From: Archivesica marissinica
Taxonomy: Eukaryota > Mollusca > Bivalvia > Venerida > Vesicomyidae
DNA: 64,000 nucleotides
Direction of reading: 5' to 3'
Assembly: GCA_014843695.1 (NCBI GenBank)
Contig: CM026400.1
Location: 43,988,126-44,052,125 of the forward strand
Both the position numbers and the translations under genes were made by a program. The notes below the pieces were generated by a model. The model was not told where the DNA came from and did no database searches. It was given only the letters and a program-made list of their open reading frames with translations. Each line of letters starts with the position of its first letter. The first letter of the stretch is position 1. Of the stretch, positions 34,471 to 44,628 are shown in pieces.

Positions 34471-35360
34471 AAATATGTACAGACATCTAGTATACGTAAA
34501 GGTGTCATTGATGGAAATATATTTACAGATATCTAGTATACGTAAAGGTGTCATTGATGGAAATATATTTACAGATATCTAGTATACGTAAAGGTGTCAT
34601 TGATGGAAATATATTTACAGACATCTAGTATACGTAAAGGTGTCATTGATGGAAATATATTTACAGACATCTAGTATACGTAAAGGTGTCATTGATGGAA
34701 ATATATTTACAGATATCTAGTATACGTAAAGGTGTCATTGATGGAAATATATTTACAGACATCTAGTATACGATAGAGATGTCATTGATGGAAATATATT
34801 TACAGATATCTAGTATACGTAAAGGTGTCATTGATGGAAATATATTTACAGATATCTAGTATACGATAGAGATGTCATTGATGGAAATATATTTACAGAC
34901 ATCTATTATATGTAGACATGTCATTGATGGAAAAATATGTACAGATATCTAGTATACGTAGAGATGTCATTGATGGAAATATATTTACAGACATCTATTA
35001 TATGTAGACATGTCATTGATGGAAAAATATGTACAGATATCTAGTATACGATAGAGATGTCATTGATGGAAATATATTTACAGACATCTATTATATGTAG
35101 ACATGTCATTGATGGAAAAATATGTACAGATATCTAGTATACGATAGAGATGTCATTGATGGAAATATATTTACAGACATCTATTATATGTAGACATGTC
35201 ATTGATGGAAAAATATGTACAGATATCTAGTATACGATAGAGATGTCATTGATGGAAATATATTTACAGACATCTATTATATGTAGACATGTCATTGATG
35301 GAAAAATATGTACAGATATCTAGTATACGATAGAGATGTCATTGATGGAAATTTATGTAT
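34470..35360. repeat. 46-bp minisatellite with a dimeric half
   Basis: About 19 copies of a 46-bp unit (acatctagtatacgtaaagg, tgtcattgatggaaatatat). The right half (34890-35340) is organised as dimers: an atctattatatgtagacatg unit alternates with an atctagtatacgatagagat unit, about five times. Confidence 0.95.
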
Positions 35361-35656
35361 CGATATATCGAGCTAAAATTATTTTGTGTGTGTTTTACGT
35401 TTATTTATCAACCAATTTGCGCTTACTTTAAGAAATAAAATTATTCTAAATTTGTAAACAATAACAGTATTTTCGCGTACTTTCACAACTTTTAAAGTAT
35501 TAAGTTCCACTATTGAGTAATTAATGTCTGTAGAATAATAATCGTATAATGTAGGTGTGCGTTTTCTATGTCTTCTAGTATATCTACATGCAGTACATTA
35601 GATCGACATACATTTAACGAGCATTCATGGGCATTCACTCACTGATGTCTCTCATT

Positions 35657-36240
35657 AACCCATTTCATTCTGGATACATTTAAAGGCTTTTGCAAACAAC
35701 ATAGATCCAGATCAGCCGCAGCACGACGTTGAATGCTGATCAGGATCGATGTTGTTTGCTACATTGCCAAGTCCAAGATCATCTGAATAGCAAATAGCAT
35801 AGAGCCTGATCAGACGACACGTTCCGCGTTCTTTGCAAATACTGTTTGAACGTTATCCAGAATCAAATGGGTTAATGCAGCAATGGGTAGCTAAATATAC
35901 AACAATGTCGGCGACCATCCAATTTTTCATGTTAATCGGACGTGTGTTTTACGTTTATTTATCGTCGCTATCAGTTGCCCATATGAGCGATGCCTCCTAA
36001 AGAAATTAGTCATTTTAGATTTTTGGAGCATAGTGCAATGATACAGACAGAGACCCATTCCAGAATCTCCTCTGGTTCTTTTACGTGCACGGTGTACAGC
36101 ACCGACACAAGACCTCGGTTTAATGTCCCATCTGAAAGACTGTTAATTTTATTAGGGTCAGACGGGGGGATTGAACCTGCGATCCCTGGATTACCAGTCC
36201 AGCGTGTTACCACTGGACCACATATCCATCTGTGTTTATT
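35657..36240. mobile_element. MITE family 2 followed by SINE family C
   Basis: 35657-35876 is a family 2 MITE (cccatttcattctggatac … atccagaatcaaatggg). 35941-36233 is a minus-strand family C SINE with an intact head (tggattaccagtccagcgtg). Confidence 0.8.
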
Positions 36241-36896
36241 CGGACGATAATCCGGTTATTCATTTATAATGATGTACTGTATATATTATTCATGTTAACG
36301 GCAGAAGCTTACAAGTGCCTGTAGTACATGTAGGTTGTATAAAATGATGGTGTCACAAATATACTTTTATGTATACATCGATGTATTTTATGATATTATA
36401 GACATTGCAAGATCTTGTTTGCTAGCCATTAACATCATATTGAGGGGCATCTTTAATTTTCTATTACCTCCCTTGGCAGATAAAGTCTGATTTATTCCAA
36501 AATGTGAATAGGTCCTTTTAGTTGGAATCCTTTGTTATTACTGTTGTTTCCTAACCAGATGTTGTGATATGATACTTGTGATTTTATCAAAATCGTGTTA
36601 CTTAACTGATAGCATTGTTTTACAAATAAGTACCCATTGTATATACTGTAGGAGATCTGTTGATATATAGTAATTTAATAATCGTAGAAAGCGATAGTGG
36701 AATAAAATTGCGAGCATGTTGTGCAAAGGAAACAACGATAAAAACAAAGGAAAACACTTAAGACCTATCTACTTTTAGGGAGTATTCAGGGGCAGTAACT
36801 CCCCGATGTCTCTCACTATGATGAAGAATTATTTTCTGCGAGATGGTATTGATTTTATATTATGGAATCATGGGAGTATAATTATCTATCTACTTA
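36241..36896. other. Unique intergenic DNA
   Basis: AT-rich, with no recognised exon or repeat family. Confidence 0.45.
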
Positions 36897-37092
36897 GTAT
36901 GTGTGTTTTACGTTTATTTATCGTCACTACCGGTTGCCCATATGAGTGACGCCTTCTGAAGAGATTAGTCATTTTAGATTTTTGGAGGATAGTGCAATGA
37001 TACAGACAGAGACCCATTCCAGAGTCTCCTCTGGTGTACGGTGTACAGCACTGACATGAGACCTTGGTTTAAAGTCCCATCTGAAAGACTAA
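36897..37092 (-). mobile_element. SINE family C lacking its tRNA head
   Basis: Body and tail match the 35941 copy (gtgtgttttacgtttattta; gacagagacccattccagag), but the element stops at gtcccatctgaaagact, where the next array begins. Confidence 0.75.
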
Positions 37093-37370
37093 TGGGAGAT
37101 GTGGGAGATGGTATCGATTTTATACTTTCTGAATGTCCTGTTTGTTATCTATCCACCCTGTGGGAGATGGTATCGACTTTATACTTTCTGAATGTCCTGT
37201 TTGTTAGCTATTCACCCTGTGGGAGATGGTATCGACTTTATACTTTCTGAATGTCCTGTTTGTTATCTATCCACCCTGTGGGAGAGGGTATCGATATTAT
37301 ACTTTCTGAATGTCCTGTTTGTTAGCTATCCACCCTGTGGGAGAGGGTATCGATTTTTTACTTTCTGAAT
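37090..37370. repeat. 59-bp minisatellite
   Basis: Five copies of tgggagatggtatcgacttt, atactttctgaatgtcctgt and ttgttatctatccaccc. It abuts the truncated end of the family C SINE. Confidence 0.92.
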
Positions 37371-37699
37371 GCCCTATTTGTTCAATCTAGACCCCCTAAA
37401 CCCGTGGCCGAATTTCGAAGCAGTACCTGCCGAGAATGGCGAGTTTTCGAACATAGTTGTGCTTAGTACGGTGTTATTTCTAGATCAAATATCATGCATT
37501 CATTCACTTAAGAACAGTTTACTGGAACACCTTGCCCGATTCGGACGCACTACTTGCAGATATCGGTACCATCCACCCGAAGTCCTTAATATTCCGGATC
37601 TTTCCTTTAATAACATCTGTATATGTCTCCTTTGCTTTAACATCTACCGTAACCAACAATTCTGCATGAGTTTGTTTCACACTAATAAGTTATACATCT

Positions 37700-38040
37700 T
37701 TGCCATCATCATGTTCCAAATGGGAGACATTTGTTTTTTATCTCTAGTTCTTAGAATCTGTTTCCAAGAAACAGACAGTTATTACATGATAAAATTCACA
37801 TCATTACCGTATTCTAAATGAATGCATCCGATGGGAGATGCTCATTTTAGCTCTAGTTCTTAGAAACAGTTTTGTTTCCAAGACCATGTTCCAAATGAAT
37901 GCATCTGATAGGAGACCCTTGTTTTATCTCTAGTTCTTAGAAACAGTTTTGTTTCCAAGACCATGTTCCAAATGAATGCATCTGATAGGAGACGCTTGTT
38001 TTATCTCTAGTTCTTAGAAATGGTTTTGTTTCCAAGAAAC
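37700..38040. repeat. Tandem repeat of about 73 bp
   Basis: Four copies of atctctagttcttagaaaca, gttttgtttccaagaccatg and ttccaaatgaatgcatc, the first diverged. Confidence 0.85.
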
Positions 38041-38610
38041 ACTGCCAGTTCTTGGAATTAAATAAGAAGATTTATAGAAGTGAGATTATGATCACTGAAC
38101 ACCCTGTATACATGTAATCTATGCTGTGTTCAGTGGTATAACTTATTCAGTGTATCTTGTTTTGTACAGGTATAACTTATGGCTTCTGTACAAGGCCATC
38201 ATTAAAAAATTGTTTGTTTGGCATAAACCGACTCGCTTCTTCCTAAAAAAAAATCGCCATTACTGAATTCCAGCTCAAGCCTGGAACTAGTTCCCTGAAA
38301 TATTTAATAGCTAAAATACGAATACATAGCAGTAATTCTTATCACATAAATTCCCATTCATCCAGAATTTTTTTTCAACCTACCTATCTAAACTTTTCTG
38401 ACTCTCGTTACGGCAAACAAACTATTTTTTAAGGATGGCCCAACAGTAAAATGTTTCTTTCATTCAGGTTGTTTTTACTGCAAGTTTTATCGAGTGATCC
38501 CTTCTCAATCTTTCACTTCTGTGATTTTAATTTTTAGTTTCTAAATTTCTGTTCACTTGATCATAAGTTGCATAATATATAAGTGTACACAAAGCCACAT
38601 ACAAAGCCGC
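38041..38610. other. Unique intergenic DNA
   Basis: No gene or repeat family recognised. Confidence 0.4.
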
Positions 38611-39107
38611 ATACACTCAACAAAATTCCTAATCGGTCACCTGGTGTTCTACAATATTTGGAGCAAATTAATAATAACCTTATAATATCAATATTCATAC
38701 ATTCATCTTATTTGATACATTTTATTACAGATAAATTGCAATGAATTGCTGTATAATCATATGGAATAAAATGCATTAAATGAAAATATTTTAATGATAT
38801 TGTACGATTATTAGTTGGGCTCCCAATATTATAAAACACGAGATGGAAGTCGTGATAGCACAGTGGATGCGCGTTCGCTTCAGGTGCGAAAGGTCCGGAG
38901 TTCAAGCCCCGCTGGAGCCATTACGATTGTGCATTTAAGCAAGGCATTTAAATTTCACGTTGCCTCTTCTCCCTCGTGGCGATGGATTCCATCAGGAATG
39001 AGGTCTCGAGAGTGATTAATATAAGTTGAAATAACTTGTTTTGCAATCAAGCTAAAATAAACAATAAAACACGAGATGACCGATTAGGAACTTTGTTGAG
39101 TGTATGT
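38611..39107. mobile_element. MITE, family 6, carrying a SINE
   Basis: Inverted ends catacactcaacaaaattcc (38611) and ggaactttgttgagtgtatg (to 39107), each continuing into taatcggt / accgatta. The element contains a family A SINE at 38846-39063. Without it the MITE is about 265 bp. Confidence 0.85.
38846..39063 (+). mobile_element. Full-length SINE, family A, with target duplication
   Basis: Head gtcgtgatagcacagtggat, B-box-like gagttcaagccccgctgg, tail gctaaaataaac. A perfect 15-bp duplication, ataaaacacgagatg, flanks it at 38831-38845 and 39064-39078. Confidence 0.93.
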
Positions 39108-39314
39108 ATTTTGTTTCCAATCTTGTTTTATAAGAATAATAGGAAAATGTTATGTAAATTTATTGAAAGAATTACATATACAGTTAATAAAGCTATTTTT
39201 ATTGTAAATGTTGTTGCGTTATAACAATGGGGGGTACATTGGGAGCAATCGATGAATGGATGGGGGCGTGCTCTAGTTCAGTACACAAGCCGTTATTTGC
39301 AATCATTGAAATTC

Positions 39315-39602
39315 TTAGGATCGTGAAAAACATTTGTTTACATTTTGTAAAGTAAACATCAAAACAGCTGGAAATACACCTGAATTTTCAAGCTGGACAG
39401 GTGTGGCAGTTCGTGACAACTCGCTGGAAGATATATGTTTGCTGATATTTTCATCTGAACTTCCATCCGACATGTCCGAACCACATTCCAACCCAATGCC
39501 GTCGCTGTCATTTACAACGATATCGAGCACTTCCTGACGAGTATATGGACGCTTCCTTTTAGCGGAAGCCATTTTGAATGAAATGAAATTGTTATCTGCC
39601 AA
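39315..39602 (-). pseudogene. Possible piggyBac-like N-terminal remnant
   Basis: An open frame on the minus strand contains a basic start (MASAKRKRPYTRQEVLDIV) then an acidic Ser/Asp-rich stretch (SDMSDGSSDE), the style of piggyBac-derived protein N-termini. No DDD transposase core follows. The assignment rests on composition and general resemblance only. Confidence 0.35.
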
Positions 39603-39661
39603 ATAGTTATTTTTTAATGTATTTTACAGTTGCTATTCAGTATAATGACTTGTGATGTGTG

Positions 39662-39962
39662 GTTCTCATTCTAGAGGGCGAAATTATCGCCCTAGGGACC
39701 CTGACTTCGCCCTCTGGGGGCCCCATTTCTCCCTAAAAAAAAAATATATATATATTTTGGTTTTTTCAATTTTCAAACAAAATTTTGTCTAGTAAGATAC
39801 ACTGGCCCATTATAAAGCACTCCTTCTATTCAAATGTTGTATTTAATGGTTGTACTGTGCATTTTAACCCTATTTTGCAGAAGTATATTAAAGAACACCA
39901 TTTAAGGAAGCGATCACGCGCTTTCTCACTTCTCCCAAAAATTCTGACCTAGAATGAACCCT
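39662..39962 (+). mobile_element. CAGGG-ended MITE, family 4
   Basis: Good copy: body ttttgtctagtaagatacac, ctattcaaatgttgtattta, right end gacctagaatgaaccctgg. Confidence 0.8.
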
Positions 39963-40009
39963 GGGTCCTGTGATATATTTGTAGCAGCAAATCTTACACT
40001 AAAACTTTG

Positions 40010-40161
40010 TGAAAGTCGTGATAGCATGTGCGCTTCAGGCCTCGAGTTCGCGCCCAACTGCAGCCGTTACGATTAAAGGCAAGGCACTTAAAATTCCAAT
40101 GAGGCTTCTAACGTTGAACAAATTTGTTTCGCAATCAAGCTAAAATAAATTGTATAAACTA
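40010..40161 (+). mobile_element. SINE family A with internal deletions
   Basis: Head gaaagtcgtgatagcatgtg and tail aatcaagctaaaataaattg are present; most of the central body is missing. Confidence 0.7.
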
Positions 40162-40344
40162 AAACTTTGCACATAGTTCTAGTATAAAGTGTACTCGAGA
40201 CTGCTACAGTCTAGCCTCACTCTGTGGCTCTAGTTACCTCCCCTGTTGTTCGTACACAGAGGAATATTAATGATGTGTATAATAACGTTCGCGTGTTGGA
40301 CTAGCTGCAGTCATGTTAAAATTTCACTTCCTCTTGACGGCGTT

Positions 40345-41795
40345 ATGGTCCAGGGGGGGTTCGGGGGGTGCGAACGAACCCCCTTTTTCAGTTAATGGTG
40401 TACGATCATATGATGAAACCCATCTCAAGGAATGCTTCATATTATCATCACCAGTCACATAATGAGATGATTCATTTGATTGGCCACTCCATCATCGAAG
40501 CAGATATTATTACAGAGATTAAGAAATCAGGTTTTCACACTGTAATGGTGGATGAGGTAACATCAAGCAATGATGAAATTCTATCAGTTTGCTTTCGCTT
40601 TGTAGACGAAGTGAAACAGATACGAGACGAGTTCGTTGAGTTCATCAACCTTGATAGAATTACTGGCAAAGCTATCGCTAATGCCATCCTGGAGTTCCAT
40701 AAAAACGTTGGTTTGGATATTCATCAGCTTCGGGGGCAGTGTTATGATGGTGCCTCAAACATGTCTAGCGAGAAGAAAGGCGTATCTGGAATCATTTCAC
40801 AGCATGCACCAAATGCTCCATATACCCATTACAATGGACATATTCTTAATATTTCCATTGCCGCTAGCTGTAAAGCTAATAACATACAGCATGTGATTGC
40901 TACCATGAAGGATGTAGCTATCTTCTTCAACTGCTCTCCAAAACTGGAAAGGCTCATATAAATGATAGCGGAAAAACGTCACGTTCACAATGCCACCACT
41001 AGAAACGTGATAATTGGCATGTGCAAGACCCGTTGGTCGGAGCGCGATACCGCTTATGAGCATTTCTACCTGGCCCTACCATTCCTGGTAGAGTGCTTTA
41101 ATATCATCAGTGGTACTCACCCGGACATGGATGATTTTGATAAGGCGTTTACGGAAGGCTGGGACTCGAAATCAAGGAAAGATGCAATTGCTCACGCTAA
41201 AGCTGTGACGGATGTCGGATTTATTGTTGGTCTGGTGTCGCTGTATTACCTGTTGCACCCTCTTCACGGCGTTACCGTCTACCTTCAGGGTCGAACGATA
41301 TACATTGTAAAAGCTTACCAGTTGATTGATGAAACAGCGTCTGATATGAAAGCGACAAGTGACAACGTTGAAGAAGGTTTCAAAAAGATCTACAAACAAG
41401 CCGAACGCATCGCAGAGAAACTAAACGTTGATCCGTCTTTGCCACGCATTGCCAAACGCCAGATCCATCGTCAAAATCAGCCCGCTGATACGCCACAAGA
41501 ATATTATCGCCGTACAGTTGCCATTCCACTTCTTGAATGCATCATCAGTGAGATGGATATACGATTTTACAAACTTTCACAGAGAGCTGTGAAGCTGCTG
41601 ATGCTTGTTCCTGGCATCTGTTTTACCGTACATTTTTAGCTCTAGAATGCAGGAAATGCCATTTCAGAGCTTCCAGATTTACAATTTTCCGGGGGAGCAT
41701 GCCCCCGGACCCCCCTAGCAGGCTCTTGTCCTATGGGCAGTCGCACTTGCATCGAACCCCCTCCAGAAATTCCTAGCGCCGCGCCTGTGGTCCTT
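40345..41795 (+). pseudogene. hAT-type transposase (DUF4371) pseudogene
   Basis: From 40377 a frame encodes a DUF4371/hAT transposase core: HTVMVDEVTSSNDEI (RNase H-like start), then GQCYDGASNMSSEKKGVSGI, the signature of ZMYM1-like and hAT proteins. The frame is broken once, by TAA at 40959, and continues in the same frame from 40962 to 41639 (TRWSERDTAYEHF is typical). The C-terminal hAT dimerisation region is absent. Both flanks carry G- or C-runs and a gttcg word in inverted orientation (ggggggttcggggggtgcga; tgcatcgaaccccc), and the right flank ends ctagcgccgcgcctg, resembling hAT termini. The N-terminal zinc-finger part is missing. Confidence 0.8.
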
Positions 41796-41999
41796 TCAAA
41801 TTGTGCTTCTTTCTTTCTAAAAAAGCCGAAGCTTGCATAAAAATTCAAATATATCTCCACAAGGAGAGAGCTTTGTAGATTCCCAGCTGCATAGAGGTTT
41901 GTCTACTGCATGTACTTGTAAGCAATATTGACGCTGGAGACACCAGAAATTTAAACATGTCTGTGTTTGAAAATACTTCATAATCAGAACCATATATCT

Positions 42000-42256
42000 A
42001 TTTAATACACGTAGTCACGTACCAGTGGTTTTCAATTGACATGATAGTCAAACACAACAACATGATTGTAAGATTGCTAGATGTCTAATGAAACTTCTAT
42101 ACCGGGAACATATCACAATATCGATACATATATTTATTTAATACACGTAGTCACGTACCAGTGGTTTTCAATTGACATGATAGTCACAACAACATGATTG
42201 TAAGATTGCTAGATTTCTGATGGATCTTCTATACCGGGAACATATCACACAATGTC
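42000..42256. repeat. Two-copy direct repeat of about 125 bp
   Basis: tttaatacacgtagtcacgt, accagtggttttcaattgac and ataccgggaacatatcaca occur twice in order, with a short deletion in the second copy. Confidence 0.85.
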
Positions 42257-42351
42257 GATACAATTTCATGTCATTTTATTAATATTTTACTTATTTACAA
42301 AGTATATTTATTACATGTATTGTCTTTACTTTTGTACAGACATACATGTAT

Positions 42352-42605
42352 TAACCCTTTCCCTCATAGAAGCACCTCTCGACGCCATTACCAATACCAC
42401 ATATATTGACAATGTAGTAGCCAAACCAATGTTCATAAACCCTTTCCCTCATAGAAGCACCTCTCGACGCCATTACCAATACCACATATATTGACAATGT
42501 AGTAGCCAAACCAATGTTCTTAACCCTTTCCCTCATAGAAGCACCTCTCGACGCCATTACCAATACAACATATATTGACAATGTAGTAGCCAAACCAATG
42601 TTCAT
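42352..42605. repeat. 85-bp array: left half of a MITE (family 7)
   Basis: Three copies of aaccctttccctcatagaag, cacctctcgacgccattacc and aatgtagtagccaaaccaat. Each matches, in reverse, the 49800-49895 part of the single element at 49688. Confidence 0.92.
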
Positions 42606-43230
42606 AATAAAGGCTAGAATCTCATGTAGTGCCAGTAATATCTATGGAGGTGGGATATATATGGCAACTACTTATCCACTGCATGATAGCTAAATGGCTG
42701 TCGTTTGTATGGAGATATAATAGTATATTAACCTAAATTTCTATGTAGTCCCAGTAATATCTATGGAGGTGGGATAGATATGGCAACAACTTATCCACTG
42801 CAAGATAGCTAAATGGCTGTCGTTTGTATGGAGATATAATTGTATATTAACCTAAATCTCAATGTAGTCCCAGTAATATCTATGGAGGTGGGATAAATAT
42901 GGCAACTACTTATCCACTGCATGATAGCTAAATGGCTGTCGTTTGTATGGAGATACAATAGTATATTAACCTAAATCTCTATGTAGTCCCAGTAATATCT
43001 ATGGAGGTGGGATAGATATGGCAACTACTTATCCACTGCATGATAGCTAAATGGCTGTCGTTTGTATGGAGATACAATAGTATATTAACCTAAATATCTA
43101 TGTAGTCCCAGTAATATCTATGGAGGTGGGATAAATATGGCAACTACTTATCCACTGCATGATAGCTAAATGGCCGTCGTTTGTATGGAGATATAATAGT
43201 ATATTAACCTAAATCTCTATGTTGTTTCTT
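42606..43230. repeat. 119-bp array: right half of a MITE (family 7)
   Basis: Five copies of gtagtcccagtaatatctat, ggaggtgggatagatatggc and actgcatgatagctaaatgg. Each matches, in reverse, the 49690-49800 part of the single element at 49688. Confidence 0.92.
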
Positions 43231-43261
43231 GTCTATATGCTCCATAGTGTACAGATTAACC

Positions 43262-43530
43262 CTTATTATTATTTATGTTTATTTATATCGCTACCGGTTG
43301 CCCATTTAGGCGACGGGCTGTTTACCTAACAACACCTTTCCTGGGCATGCTCCGGCGGTTAACCAGTACTTGGTGCACCAACCTCCGTAAGAATCTCACT
43401 TTTTACCTGCCAACCTCTTCATATAAAGAGACACAGTTGAGCGGGGCTCGAACCAGTGACCATCAGTGATGATTGGTTACAGTGGTATACAAGTCAGCGA
43501 CCGTAACCAATATACAACAGAGGCAGACAA
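43262..43530 (-). mobile_element. SINE family D, diverged
   Basis: Right-hand tRNA-like head (gcggggctcgaaccagtgac; ataagtcagcgaccgtaac region) and body tttcctgggcatgctccggc. The outer tail is replaced by ttatttatatcgctaccggt, a word shared with family C. Confidence 0.7.
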
Positions 43531-43639
43531 CTCGTTCCTACATAGAGACAGTCAGACATAGGTTCACCACATGCTACTGTTCTTACCAATGGTCAGCCTA
43601 TCAACCGATAAGAGATTATTTGGCATTTTAAGAGTTATA

Positions 43640-44057
43640 TGACCAAAATCTTGTCCAGTACACTACAGTGGCCATTGTAGAGCACTCTTTCTATTCTAGG
43701 TCAGAATTTTGAATGGTGTTATTTAATAAATTTCAACAAAATATGATTAAAATGCACAGTATGACCATTAAATACAACATGTTAGTGCTTTTTACGGGCC
43801 AGTGTATCATTCTGGACAAAATTAATTTTGTATGAAAATTGTAAAAATAAATTTGCCCACAGAGGACAAAGTCAGGGTGGGGTCCCTAGGGCGACTATTT
43901 CGCCCACATCGCCCTCTAGAATGATCCCTGCAAATATTGTATTTAATGGTCATATTGTGTATTTTAACCCTATACTGCGGATATTTAAACAATCTTAACC
44001 ATTTACGGGCGCGATTTCTCACTTCTCCCAAACATTCTGACCAATGATGAGTCCTGT
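43640..44057. mobile_element. Nested family 4 MITEs
   Basis: A plus-strand copy (aatcttgtccagtacactac … cttctcccaaacattctgac) is interrupted near 43686 by a minus-strand copy that ends at 43930 (gccctctagaatgatccctg). Sequence of the outer copy resumes with aaatattgtatttaatggtc. Confidence 0.75.
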
Positions 44058-44249
44058 GATTCTTATCAAATTTGTTGGAATCTTTCGGGTTCAAGATGCA
44101 ACCTGGATATTGCATCTTTTTCTCATCTATATTACATATACATAATATTATACAAGTACATGTATGCTTTTTTTTACAAGCATATTTTTTATTTTATTTT
44201 CATAATATATATTTTACATATATATTAATAATTATTAAATAATAAACAT

Positions 44250-44255
44250 TTATTT
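44250..44255 (-). terminator. Possible DNLZ polyadenylation signal
   Basis: AATAAA on the minus strand, about 260 bases beyond the DNLZ stop. Other AT-rich candidates are close by, so the choice is uncertain. Confidence 0.4.
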
Positions 44256-44513
44256 TAGATTTCATACTTTATATACATGTCTAATTGTCCCACATATGAT
44301 ATAATCCTCACCGAAAAAACGAAATGTCCTTCATATATATATTGATTGAGTATTGATTCCAGCAGAAGTGTGAACAAAGATGACACTCGACCCTGGGCAT
44401 TTCAACCTAGGTCTAGAATGCCGAACGTCGCACATGTATGCTTTACACTTTATTTCTTCATGTTATTTCACTATGTTGGGTTCATTGTTAATTACGGAAG
44501 TTGGAATGTTGTT

Positions 44514-44628
44514 TCATGTCATTTCATCATTGTTGGGTTCATTGTTCATTACTATTTGTATATCGTCATTATCTGTGGCCACGTATCTTGCCTGCTCTCC
44601 TCTCTCTTCCAGAATCTCTTCTATATTC
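44514..44628 (-). CDS. DNLZ exon 2 (last)
   Basis: After acceptor cttattttcag it completes an Arg codon and encodes 37 residues ([20 protein letters not shown] … NNDEMT), then TGA. The plus-strand open frame over the same bases is a shadow. A MULE end lies only about 20 bases upstream of this acceptor. Confidence 0.88.

Noticed and set aside
37369..37821. 150-codon plus-strand frame
   Set aside because: No recognisable motif, overlaps a tandem repeat at both ends, and no splice or initiation context supports it.
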